A program made the position numbers and the translations under genes. From the NCBI GenBank assembly GCA_004211235.1, contig SEEY01000272.1, forward strand, positions 1 through 5,892: a stretch of 5,892 nucleotides of DNA, written 5' to 3'. The notes beneath the pieces were generated by a model that was not told the origin of the DNA, searched no databases, and saw only the letters and a program-made list of their open reading frames with translations. This DNA comes from Rubrivivax sp. Lineage in GTDB: Bacteria; Pseudomonadota; Gammaproteobacteria; Burkholderiales; Burkholderiaceae. Of the stretch, positions 1-5,892 are shown in pieces. Position 1 is the stretch's first letter. Every line of letters begins with the position of its first letter.

Positions 1-1
1 T

Positions 2-790
2 CTGCAGCACGCGCTGGCCGGCATCCAGCAGGCAGATGACGCCGCGCTCGTCATCCCCCGACAGCAGTTGCCGGAAGACGGCGGCCATCTCGTCCTCGAG
101 ACGGAACGACAGGCACAGCAGGCCGATCACTTCCTTCCCGGCGTCTGGCGTGCGCAAGGCGCGGGCGTAGATCAGGCCGGGCCGGCCGCCGAGCAGCGCG
201 GTCGGTCCGTGACGCTCGAAGTAGGGCGCATCGGATGCCAATGCCGCGGCCAGCCACGGCTCGTCACAGGCGCTCTGCGAACCGGCCTCATCGCGGCGCG
301 CCAGCACCTGGCCTTGCGGCGACAGCACGATGACGTCGTCGTACACCGAATACTTGGCCGTGTACGCGGCGAAGCGTGCCTGGAGTGCGGCGCGGCTGGC
401 CGCGTGGTCCGGGTCGGCCGGATCCAGCGTCGCATGCGCGCACAGCGGGCCGTCCACGGCGAGGAAGCCGACGTCCGCCGTGCGCTCGAACAGGTTGCGC
501 ACGAGGATGTCGATGGCGACGCGGGCCTTGCCCTCCATGCGCTGCAACGCATGGCTTCGCAGGCGCCGGGCCAGGCTGTCCAGCAGCGTGGCGGTCAGCT
601 CCTGGAAGGCGGTGCGGGTGTGCGCGATGTCGGTGGCCGTGCCGCTCATCTGGCCGAGCAGGGCCAGGCTGTCCCACACGCCCTGCAGCCTCAGCAGCGC
701 CTCGCGATGCTCGTCTACAAGCGCCATGCGGCGCAGATAGGGCAGGACCTCGGGGCTGAAGGGGAGACCCCTGTGCCAGACCTTGTTCAT
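2..790 (-). CDS. Cache-like sensory/chemotaxis protein, N-terminal part (3' end beyond the window)
   Basis: An open frame of 263 codons begins at ATG (788-790) and runs off the left edge without a stop, so the C-terminal output domain is not visible. AAAGG (complement of 800-804) lies 9 bases before the ATG, supporting this start. Residues 1-100 look helical and include LVRNLFERTADVGFLAVDG (97-114). Residues ~105-235 resemble a Cache/PAS-type ligand-binding fold: YSVYDDVIVLSPQGQVLAR (147-165) fits the strand-turn-strand seen in these domains, and LIYARALRTPDAGKEVIGLL (206-225) fits its late strands. ERGVICLLDAGQRVLQ (248-263) looks like the start of a second, membrane-distal-type subdomain, as in double Cache. 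No signal peptide or membrane helix is seen, which is unusual for Cache proteins. Role in sensing, possibly with a CheW or methyl-accepting C-terminus, is inferred from the fold alone. It is divergent from the PaiB-family gene. Reading frame is secure; function is moderate to low. Confidence 0.72.
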   Translation of the reverse strand, partial: MNKVWHRGLPFSPEVLPYLRRMALVDEHREALLRLQGVWDSLALLGQMSGTATDIAHTRTAFQELTATLLDSLARRLRSHALQRMEGKARVAIDILVRNLFERTADVGFLAVDGPLCAHATLDPADPDHAASRAALQARFAAYTAKYSVYDDVIVLSPQGQVLARRDEAGSQSACDEPWLAAALASDAPYFERHGPTALLGGRPGLIYARALRTPDAGKEVIGLLCLSFRLEDEMAAVFRQLLSGDDERGVICLLDAGQRVLQ

Positions 791-966
791 CGCGCGTGGC
801 CTTTGGTGATCCGTTACGAGCTGTGTCGAAGCATGCCGCAGAGTGGCGCGCTGGCCCGCCTGCAGCGCGGGTGCCGCGCGCAAGTCGTCACGCAAATGCG
901 CTTGCTGCCGGCGTCCGTTTTGGTGCGCGATGATCATGGCCCTTCCGCATCGACCACCGCTCCGCC
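791..966. promoter_or_regulatory. Divergent intergenic region between the sensor gene and the PaiB-family gene
   Basis: These 176 bases separate two divergent starts, so they should hold the promoters of both genes. I could not pick out a convincing -35/-10 pair on either strand. Visible structure: a GC hairpin at 846-881, a short perfect inverted repeat CGCAAATGCG (891-900) flanked by GCAAG (880-884) and CTTGC (901-905), and the palindrome ATGATCAT (930-937). The minus-strand gene has a plausible ribosome binding site here (800-804); the plus-strand gene has no clear one. The regulatory role is inferred from position only. Confidence 0.45.
846..881. other. GC-rich imperfect hairpin in the divergent intergenic region
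   Basis: Three blocks pair in order: GCGCGC (846-851) with GCGCGC (876-881), GG (853-854) with CC (874-875), and CCCGC (855-859) with GCGGG (867-871). This gives 13 G:C pairs around a 7-base loop, CTGCAGC, with a one-base bulge (852) and a two-base bulge (872-873). No T-tract follows on either strand, so it is not a classical intrinsic terminator. It could fold in the leader of either transcript or act as a DNA dyad, or it may reflect chance pairing in GC-rich DNA. It lies 56 bases from the sensor start codon and 85 bases from the PaiB-family start codon. Confidence 0.4.
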
Positions 967-1584
967 GTGTACCTGCCCAAGCACTTCGCCTCCGCCGATC
1001 TCGCACACGCGCTGCGCCTCGTCGCCGAGCATCCGCTGGCCTTGCTGGTCGGTCCGGATGCGAGCGGTGACAGCTTCGGCAGCCACCTGCCGATGATTGC
1101 CGAAGCCGGCAAAGACGGCTTCACGCTCGAAGGCCACATGGCCCGCGCCAACCCGCACTGGGGCTGGCTGTCGCAGCAGCGCTCGCTGCTCGCCGTGTTC
1201 AGCGGCCCGGGTGCCTACGTGAGCCCCAGCCATTACGACTCGGTCAAGAACGTGCCGACCTGGAACTACGCGGCGCTGCATGTCTATGGCGAAGTCGAAC
1301 TCATCGACGGCCAGGCCGACAAGGATGCATTGCTCAAGCGCCTCATCGGCCGCTTCGAACCGGGCTATGCCGAGCAGTGGCGCGGCCTGACGGAGGACTA
1401 CCAGTTCAAGCTGCTTGGCGCCATCGTCGGCTTTCGCATCCGCGTGACACGCTGGGAGCTCAAGCTCAAGATGAGCCAGAACCGCGCGGCCGCGGAGCGT
1501 GAGCGCATCCGTGAGTCGCTCGCGGCTTCGGGCAGCGCCGAGGAGCGTGCCGTCGCTGCGTGGATGGCGCGGCTGGAAGGCTGA
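967..1584 (+). CDS. PaiB-family FMN-binding split-barrel protein (putative negative transcriptional regulator)
   Basis: This 205-residue protein matches the PaiB family in length (about 200 residues) and motif order: MYLPKHF at the N-terminus, SHLPM (39-43), EGHMARANPHW (55-65), FSGPGAYVSPSHY (78-90), VPTWNYAALHVYG (96-108) and the late GFRIRVTRWELKLKMSQNR (155-173). Family proteins form an FMN-binding split beta-barrel, probably dimeric and cytoplasmic. Bacillus PaiB is described as a negative regulator of sporulation and degradative-enzyme genes, but DNA binding is not evident from this sequence, so the regulator label is inherited from the family. The start is GTG (967-969): it gives the canonical MYLP N-terminus and no other start codon exists in frame back to the stop at 931-933. 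No clear Shine-Dalgarno precedes it, so translation may be weak or leaderless. No PaiA-type acetyltransferase adjoins it, unlike the Bacillus pair. Confidence 0.93.
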   Translation: MYLPKHFASADLAHALRLVAEHPLALLVGPDASGDSFGSHLPMIAEAGKDGFTLEGHMARANPHWGWLSQQRSLLAVFSGPGAYVSPSHYDSVKNVPTWNYAALHVYGEVELIDGQADKDALLKRLIGRFEPGYAEQWRGLTEDYQFKLLGAIVGFRIRVTRWELKLKMSQNRAAAERERIRESLAASGSAEERAVAAWMARLEG

Positions 1585-1600
1585 CCGAGGCCTGAGCCGC

Positions 1601-1627
1601 CCCGGATGGGCCGGGAAATATTGCCCG
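1601..1627. promoter_or_regulatory. Two overlapping dyads upstream of the M16 protease gene (candidate operator or weak terminator)
   Basis: CCCGG (1601-1605) pairs with CCGGG (1611-1615) around a 5-base loop, 17 bases after the PaiB-family stop. CGGGAAATATTGCCCG (1612-1627) is a 16-base dyad with only one mismatched pair (1616/1623) and an AT-rich core. The two share CGGG (1612-1615), so as RNA hairpins they exclude each other. The second is one of the few AT-rich patches in the spacer and ends 78 bases before the protease ATG, a plausible place for an operator. The first could weakly terminate the upstream transcript, although no run of T follows. Both readings are inference. Confidence 0.3.
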
Positions 1628-1693
1628 TCAAACACTCACGCGTCTGACTCGGGGCCGCCGTGCCCGCGCGCTACCGTCCGGCCGCCTGATGAC

Positions 1694-1697
1694 AAGG
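1694..1697 (+). promoter_or_regulatory. Putative ribosome binding site of the M16 protease gene
   Basis: AAGG lies 8 bases before the ATG at 1706. The second in-frame ATG at 1718 has only AGGG at 12 bases, which is less well placed. This favours 1706 as the start, and both starts keep the signal peptide intact. Confidence 0.45.
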
Positions 1698-1705
1698 CGA
1701 CAGGG

Positions 1706-4603
1706 ATGAAAACTCCAATGAACGAGACATGCCATCGGCTGAACCCGCGCCGGTGCGCCACGGCCTTTGCCGCCGCATTGACGCTGGCGCTGGCGTTGCC
1801 TGCGCCGCAGGCGCTCGCCGACGCGGCACTCACCGCAGCCGTCGCCGAGCAGCGATCCGGCGGCCCGCTGTGGGGCTACGAGCTGGCGCAGCGCACGCCC
1901 GACCCCGCCGTGCGCTTCGGCCGCCTGCCCAATGGCCTGCGCTACGCCCTGCAGCACAACGAGACGCCCAGGGACGGCGTGGCCATGCGCATGCGCATCG
2001 GGTCGGGCTCGCTGCAGGAGCGTGACGAGGAGCGGGGCTTGTCGCACTTCCTGGAGCACATGGCTTTCCGGGGCAGCGCCAATGTGGCGGACGGCGAGGT
2101 CATCCGCATGCTGGAGCGCCTGGGCCTGCGCTTCGGGCCCGACACCAATGCCACGACCGGGCTGGACCAGACGATCTACCACTTCAACTTCCCCAGGGCC
2201 GACGCTGCCGCGCTGGACACGGGGCTGATGCTGTTCCGCGAGATCGGCGAGCGGCTGACGCTGGACCCGCAGCTCATCGAACAGGAGAAGGGGGTGATCC
2301 TGTCCGAGGAGCGCCTGCGCGACGGGCCCACGATGCGAGCCGCCCTCGCCCAGATGCAGCAGCAGCTGGAAGGCACGCGGGTGCCGCAGCGCCTGCCCAT
2401 CGGCCGCATCGAGACCGTGCAGGCCGCCACGGCCGAGCGGCTGCGCCGCTACTACGCGGCCAATTACCGGCCCGACAACGCGACGCTGATCGTCGTCGGC
2501 AACATCGACGTGGACGCCGTGGAGCGCCAGATCCGGCAGCGTTTTGGCGATTGGCGCAACGACACGCCGCCGGACACGCCCGACCTGGGCCTGGCCCGGC
2601 CGACGCGGCCGACCGTCGAGTACGTCGCCCCGGACGCTCCCGGCGGGCTCACGCTCACCTGGCTGCGGCCGGTGGACATCCGCCCGCACACGCCGGCGGT
2701 GTCGCGCGAGTTCCTGGTTTTGGGTCTGGCCGTCAGTGCGCTCAACCAGCATCTGAGGGATCGTGCGCAGCAGCCGGGCAGCCCCCTGGTTGGCGCCACG
2801 GCCAGCGTGCAGGCGTCCGTCTATGACGTGGCCGGGCTGGCCCAGCTGGCCGTGCGAGCACAGCCGGGGCGATGGACGGACGCGCTCGACGCGGCGGTGG
2901 CCGAGCTGCGGCAACTGCTGGTCCATGGCGTGACCCAGACCGACATGGAGCGCCTGCTGCCGGGCGTGCGCAGCGAGATGCAGGCCCGGCTGGCCCAGGA
3001 GCCGACTCGACCGCACGCGGCCATCGCAGACCGGCTGATCAACGCCGTCCGGCCCCATGCGCCGCATCTGAGCGCGCAGCAGGCGATGACGGAGACGGAG
3101 CCGCTGCTGGCCGCCCTTCAGCCCGAAGAGCTGACGGCCGCGCTGCGCGACTGCTTCGGCGGCACCCAGCCCCTGCTGTTCCGCAGCACCCAGTCCGGCG
3201 CCTTCGGTGTGGAGAAGGTGAACCAGCAACTGGTCGGTGCGATGGCGCGGCCGCTCGCCGAGCCGGTGGCAGTTGCGGTGGCGGACTGGCCTTACACCGA
3301 CTTCGGCCCGCCCAGTGCCGTCGTGGCCCGCACGCAGGACGCCGAGCTGGGCACGACGAATGTGCGGTTCGCCAATGGCGCGCGGCTGGTCATCAAGAGC
3401 ACCTCGCTGCAGAAGGACAGCGTGAGCGTGCGGGTTCAGCTGGGCCAGGGCCGCGCCGGCATCGCGCCGAGGCATTGGCATGCCATCTGGGCCTTGGGCA
3501 ATGCCGTGGTGTCGGGTGGCACCGGGCAGAGGTCGATGGCGGAAATCCAGCAGTGGCGGCAGCGCAGTGGCAAGCGCATCGCGGTCGGCTTCGGCGTGGG
3601 CCCGCATGCCTTCACGCTGTCCGGCACGACCCGCCCCGCAGACCTGCTGGCCCAGCTGCAATTGCTGGCGGCCCATGCGCGCGACCCGGGCTTTCGCCCC
3701 GAGTTCGGCGAGAAGCTGGCCGCGCTGGGCGGCAGCCAGGTGGCCTCGCTGGAGGCACGGCCCGCCGCGGTCCATGAGCGCGAGGTCGCGCGCGTCATGA
3801 ACCGCGGCGATGCGCGCCTGGGGCTGCTGCTCAGCGCGGCCGACGTGAGCACCACGCGGGCCGACGAACTGCCCGCGATCCTGCAGCCCGCGCTGGCCGG
3901 CGCGCCCGACATCGTCATCGTCGGCGACGTGACGGAAGACGCCGCCATTGCCGCGGTGCAGGCCACTTTCGGCGCCGGCGACGAGCGACCCCGGCAGTCG
4001 CCTGCCGAGTTGAAGGCAGAGCCCGTGACGGGCGGCGGTGCACCTTATGTCGTCTATCACCGCGGTCGGGCGGACCAGGCGGTGCTGGGCTGGTACTGGT
4101 CCATGCCGGACCACTGGGCAGATCCGGCGCTGTCGTACACCGGCCGAGTGGCCGGCGCCTTGCTGCAGGCCCGCCTGGTGGACACCGTGCGCCAGAAGCT
4201 GGGCATCACCTATTCGCCGCAGGCGGGGGCGGGCGGCTCGCTGGACGTGCCGGGCGCCGGGCGCCTCTCGGTGAACATCGAGACGCCGCCCGAGAAGTTC
4301 GATGCGGTCCGCGAACTCTTGCGCGCGCAGCTGCACGACCTCGCCGGCCAGCCGGTCAGTGCGGACGAACTGGAGCGGGCCCGCCAGCCGCGATTGGAGA
4401 GCGCGCTGAAGGAGCCCGAGAGTCCGGCCTACTGGCTCAGCTGGCTGGCGCGCATCCAGGCGGACCCGCGCATGAAGGACGCCATGCTGGGCGAGGTTGC
4501 CGGCTTGCGGGCCGTGACGGCAGAGGCGGTGCAGGCGTATTTCCGCGATCACATCGCACCCCGTCCGCCCGTCGAGGTGGTGGCGCGTGCCGCCGGGACC
4601 TAA
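1706..4603 (+). CDS. M16 family zinc metallopeptidase (insulinase/PqqL-like), exported
   Basis: The 965-residue product has the two-lobed layout of long M16 proteases such as E. coli PqqL (about 930 residues). A Sec signal peptide is clear: basic RR (15-16), a hydrophobic core (about 18-33) and an ALA-D cleavage site after residue 38, so the enzyme is probably periplasmic. LPNGLRYALQHNETP (74-88) leads to the inverted zinc motif HFLEH (114-118): H114 and H118 as ligands, E117 as the catalytic base. EKGVILSEE (194-202) should supply the third ligand, probably E201. NYRPDNATLIVVGNID (253-268) is typical of the family. The second lobe begins near FANGARLVIKS (555-565) and lacks HxxEH, as expected for the inactive half; LGITYSP (832-838) matches its late conserved LG..Y motif. 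It should cleave peptides or small unfolded proteins enclosed between the lobes. PqqL/FusC-type members process imported ferredoxin-like proteins, but no pqq or iron-uptake gene is nearby, so the substrate is unknown. An upstream GTG at 1499 would overlap the preceding gene and bury the signal peptide, so it is rejected. Confidence 0.95.
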   Translation: MKTPMNETCHRLNPRRCATAFAAALTLALALPAPQALADAALTAAVAEQRSGGPLWGYELAQRTPDPAVRFGRLPNGLRYALQHNETPRDGVAMRMRIGSGSLQERDEERGLSHFLEHMAFRGSANVADGEVIRMLERLGLRFGPDTNATTGLDQTIYHFNFPRADAAALDTGLMLFREIGERLTLDPQLIEQEKGVILSEERLRDGPTMRAALAQMQQQLEGTRVPQRLPIGRIETVQAATAERLRRYYAANYRPDNATLIVVGNIDVDAVERQIRQRFGDWRNDTPPDTPDLGLARPTRPTVEYVAPDAPGGLTLTWLRPVDIRPHTPAVSREFLVLGLAVSALNQHLRDRAQQPGSPLVGATASVQASVYDVAGLAQLAVRAQPGRWTDALDAAVAELRQLLVHGVTQTDMERLLPGVRSEMQARLAQEPTRPHAAIADRLINAVRPHAPHLSAQQAMTETEPLLAALQPEELTAALRDCFGGTQPLLFRSTQSGAFGVEKVNQQLVGAMARPLAEPVAVAVADWPYTDFGPPSAVVARTQDAELGTTNVRFANGARLVIKSTSLQKDSVSVRVQLGQGRAGIAPRHWHAIWALGNAVVSGGTGQRSMAEIQQWRQRSGKRIAVGFGVGPHAFTLSGTTRPADLLAQLQLLAAHARDPGFRPEFGEKLAALGGSQVASLEARPAAVHEREVARVMNRGDARLGLLLSAADVSTTRADELPAILQPALAGAPDIVIVGDVTEDAAIAAVQATFGAGDERPRQSPAELKAEPVTGGGAPYVVYHRGRADQAVLGWYWSMPDHWADPALSYTGRVAGALLQARLVDTVRQKLGITYSPQAGAGGSLDVPGAGRLSVNIETPPEKFDAVRELLRAQLHDLAGQPVSADELERARQPRLESALKEPESPAYWLSWLARIQADPRMKDAMLGEVAGLRAVTAEAVQAYFRDHIAPRPPVEVVARAAGT

Positions 4604-4613
4604 GGCTCAAGGG

Positions 4614-5429
4614 TCAGGGCTCGACCGTCTCGCCCAGGGCCCGCCGCAGCGCCATCGCGGCATGCGGTGCGCGCTCCTTGGCGCCGCTGATGAAGTAGAC
4701 GAAGACATCACGCGGCGCCGCCGGTTCGGCCGGCGTCGGCTCGATGCGCGGCAGGCCGTCGGGCTCGCCGCCTTCGGCCCAGACACGTGCGGCGGCGGCC
4801 AGGGGAGGGAAGACCTCCGCCTTGCAGCCCAGCGGCTCGTCGGGGTGCGTGCGCATGATGCGCGTGTAGACGAAATCGCCCGTCACGTCCGGGATGGCGG
4901 GGTAGTCGTCGGACTCGGTGAACACCGTCGCCGCCTTGAACCTGCGCGCGAGTGCCACGTATTCCGCGCAGCGGAAGCTGTCGTGCCGCACGTCCAGCGC
5001 GTGGCGCAGCTTCAGTCCGTCCACCTGGTCGGGTAGCAGTTCGAGAAAGGCCGTCAGGTCCGCCGCGTCGAATTTGTGCGTCGGGGCGAGCTGCCAGACG
5101 ATGGGGCCGAGCTTGTCGCCCAGCTCGGCGATGCCGCTGCCGATGAAGCGCTTGATGGAGTCGGCGCCGTCGGCCAGCACGCGGCGCTGCGTCGCATAGC
5201 GTGTCGCCTTGAGCGAGAAGATGAAGCCGTCGGGCGCCGTGTCGCGCCACTTGGCGAAAGTGGCGGGCTTCTGCGCGCCGTAGTAGGTGCTGTTGATCTC
5301 GATGGCCGTGAGCCGCTGGCTGGCGTATTCCAGCTCACGCGACTGCGGCCAGCCCTCGGGGTAGAAGTTGTCCCGCCAGGGCTCGAAATTCCAGCCGCCG
5401 ATGCCGACCCTGATCTTTCCTGCACTCAC
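4614..5429 (-). CDS. DUF72 (YecE-like) domain protein
   Basis: The 271-residue protein shows the DUF72 signature in order: VGIGGWNFEPWRDNFYP (8-24), the EINSTYYG strand (44-51), KWRDTAPDGFIFSLKATRY (60-78), KLGPIVWQLAP (106-116) and DVRHDSF (146-152), which stands where many members have E.RH.SW. DUF72 proteins are TIM-barrel-like; their biochemical role is not established, so none is assigned. No signal peptide or membrane helix is seen, so it is probably cytoplasmic. The C-terminus reads FVYFISGAKERAPHAA (243-258), where many members carry a YFNND-type strand, suggesting a distinct subfamily. The start is GTG (5427-5429) behind GGGAG at 5 bases; the frame stays open upstream to an ATG at 5723, but that stretch lies over the ETF-QO gene. 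The gene is 67 bases after the ETF-QO stop on the same strand, so co-transcription is possible. Its stop faces the protease stop across 10 bases. Confidence 0.92.
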   Translation of the reverse strand: MSAGKIRVGIGGWNFEPWRDNFYPEGWPQSRELEYASQRLTAIEINSTYYGAQKPATFAKWRDTAPDGFIFSLKATRYATQRRVLADGADSIKRFIGSGIAELGDKLGPIVWQLAPTHKFDAADLTAFLELLPDQVDGLKLRHALDVRHDSFRCAEYVALARRFKAATVFTESDDYPAIPDVTGDFVYTRIMRTHPDEPLGCKAEVFPPLAAAARVWAEGGEPDGLPRIEPTPAEPAAPRDVFVYFISGAKERAPHAAMALRRALGETVEP

Positions 5430-5434
5430 GCTTG

Positions 5435-5439
5435 CTCCC
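5435..5439 (-). promoter_or_regulatory. Ribosome binding site deciding the GTG start of the DUF72 gene
   Basis: On the minus strand GGGAG sits 5 bases before the GTG at 5427-5429. It selects this start over upstream in-frame candidates that would overlap the ETF-QO gene, and it places the conserved VGIGGW motif at residues 8-13. Confidence 0.7.
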
Positions 5440-5458
5440 GGGATGCCGTTGGAAGGCG

Positions 5459-5483
5459 GCAGCCTATCGGCCCCCGGGGCTGC
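5459..5483 (-). other. Weak hairpin between the ETF-QO stop and the DUF72 start
   Basis: GCAGCC (5459-5464) and GGCTGC (5478-5483) form a 6-base stem with a 13-base loop in the 67-base spacer. No T-tract follows on the minus strand. It could attenuate read-through into the DUF72 gene but does not qualify as a standard terminator, and it could be chance in GC-rich DNA. Confidence 0.2.
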
Positions 5484-5496
5484 GCTGCAAGCAGAC

Positions 5497-5892
5497 TTAC
5501 ATGCCGGCGTAGTTCGGCCCGCCGCCGCCTTCCGGTGTGACCCAGACGATGTTCTGCGTCGGGTCCTTGATGTCGCAGGTCTTGCAATGCACGCAGTTCT
5601 GCGCATTGATCTGCAGGCGCTGGTCGCCGCTGCCGTTCGGCACGAATTCGTAGACGCCGGCCGGGCAGTAGCGGCTCTCCGGGCCGGCGTAGGTGGCGAG
5701 GTTGACCTGCACCGGCACGGCATCGTTCTTCAGCGTCAGGTGGGCCGGCTGGTTCTCTTCGTGGTTGGTGTTGGAGATGAACACCGAGGAGAGTTTGTCG
5801 AAGGTCAGCTTGCCGTCCGCCTTGGGGTAGGCGATGGGCTGGCACTCAGCCGCGGGACGCAGCGACTCGTGGTCGGCCTTGTGGTTGTGCAG
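5497..5892 (-). CDS. Electron transfer flavoprotein-ubiquinone oxidoreductase (ETF-QO), C-terminal part
   Basis: The visible 131 residues end at TAA (5497-5499), and the frame is open to the right edge, so the FAD- and quinone-binding domains lie outside the window. The C-terminal iron-sulfur domain is unmistakable: [13 protein letters not shown] (5-17), [18 protein letters not shown] (35-52), [10 protein letters not shown] (74-83), [17 protein letters not shown] (95-111) and the terminal [10 protein letters not shown]76, C100, C103 and C106 of the fragment are the expected four ligands of the single 4Fe-4S cluster. By family knowledge, this inner-membrane enzyme takes electrons from reduced ETF, fed by acyl-CoA and related dehydrogenases, and passes them to ubiquinone. 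It corresponds to ETFDH of mitochondria. Nothing visible suggests damage. The DUF72 gene follows 67 bases downstream on the same strand. No ETF subunit genes are in the window. Confidence 0.97.
   Translation of the reverse strand: MHNHKADHESLRPAAECQPIAYPKADGKLTFDKLSSVFISNTNHEENQPAHLTLKNDAVPVQVNLATYAGPESRYCPAGVYEFVPNGSGDQRLQINAQNCVHCKTCDIKDPTQNIVWVTPEGGGGPNYAGM

Noticed and set aside
68..1096. A 342-codon open frame on the plus strand across the sensor gene and into the PaiB-family gene
   Set aside because: It is antisense to the sensor frame, crosses the intergenic region and overlaps PaiB in another frame; its composition is arginine- and glutamine-rich and it has no domain.
934..1635. A 233-codon minus-strand open frame opposite the PaiB-family gene
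   Set aside because: It is a shadow of a gene with clear family motifs and has no motif of its own.
1499..1705. N-terminal extension of the protease from a GTG at 1499
   Set aside because: It would overlap the end of the PaiB-family gene and place 69 unrelated residues before a well-formed signal peptide.
1706..1765. Possible Tat (twin-arginine) export signal in the protease, because of RR at residues 15-16
   Set aside because: The residues after RR (CAT) do not fit the Tat consensus of a hydrophobic pair, so a Sec signal is more likely.
2872..3777. A 301-codon plus-strand open frame inside the protease gene
   Set aside because: It is an out-of-frame reading of GC-rich codons, dominated by A, R and G, with the protease frame continuous through it.
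1628..4552. A 974-codon open frame on the minus strand, antisense to almost the whole M16 protease
   Set aside because: Long antisense open frames are common in GC-rich coding DNA. Its product is rich in R, H, G and Q with no recognisable motif, while the plus strand encodes a full M16 protease with an intact active site.
5076..5540. A 154-codon plus-strand open frame opposite the DUF72 and ETF-QO genes
   Set aside because: It is antisense to two genes with strong family motifs and has no recognisable feature.
5430..5723. N-terminal extension of the DUF72 protein to an ATG at 5723
   Set aside because: The extension is an out-of-frame reading of the ETF-QO gene, and the GTG at 5429 has a good Shine-Dalgarno and a family-typical N-terminus.
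1..5892. tRNA, rRNA, CRISPR, insertion sequences, phage genes or long direct repeats
   Set aside because: I read through both strands and saw no cloverleaf, regularly spaced repeat, transposase or terminal inverted repeat; composition is uniform, so there is no sign of recent transfer.

Overview
This window looks like ordinary chromosome from a high-GC (clearly above 60% by eye) proteobacterium. A betaproteobacterium of the order Burkholderiales is my best guess, from codon use and the style of the proteins; that is an inference, not proof. Five protein genes fill nearly all of it. I see no rRNA, tRNA, CRISPR array, insertion sequence, phage gene or attachment site, and no stretch over 300 bases without a gene.

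Layout. (1) 2-790, minus strand, cut by the left edge: the N-terminal 263 residues of a Cache-like sensory protein, probably of the chemotaxis/signalling class, with no membrane segment visible. (2) 791-966: a divergent intergenic region with a strong GC hairpin. (3) 967-1584, plus: a PaiB-family FMN-binding split-barrel protein starting at GTG. (4) 1585-1705: a spacer with two overlapping dyads. (5) 1706-4603, plus: a 965-residue, two-lobed M16 (insulinase/PqqL-like) zinc protease with a Sec signal peptide, probably periplasmic. (6) 4614-5429, minus: a DUF72 (YecE-like) TIM-barrel protein starting at GTG behind a clear Shine-Dalgarno; its stop faces the protease stop across 10 bases. (7) 5497-5892, minus, cut by the right edge: the C-terminal 131 residues of electron transfer flavoprotein-ubiquinone oxidoreductase, with its 4Fe-4S cysteine motif.

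The genes do not form an obvious pathway. The PaiB and protease genes are in line on the plus strand but 121 bases apart. The ETF-QO and DUF72 genes are in line on the minus strand 67 bases apart and might be co-transcribed. ETF-QO passes electrons from ETF (fatty acid and amino acid oxidation) to the quinone pool, the protease probably degrades peptides or imported proteins in the periplasm, and the other three have regulatory or unknown roles. I found no convincing undescribed system. The points most worth a second look are the apparently soluble Cache-like sensor, the 36-base GC hairpin in the divergent promoter region, the overlapping dyads upstream of the protease, and the variant C-terminal motif of the DUF72 protein.
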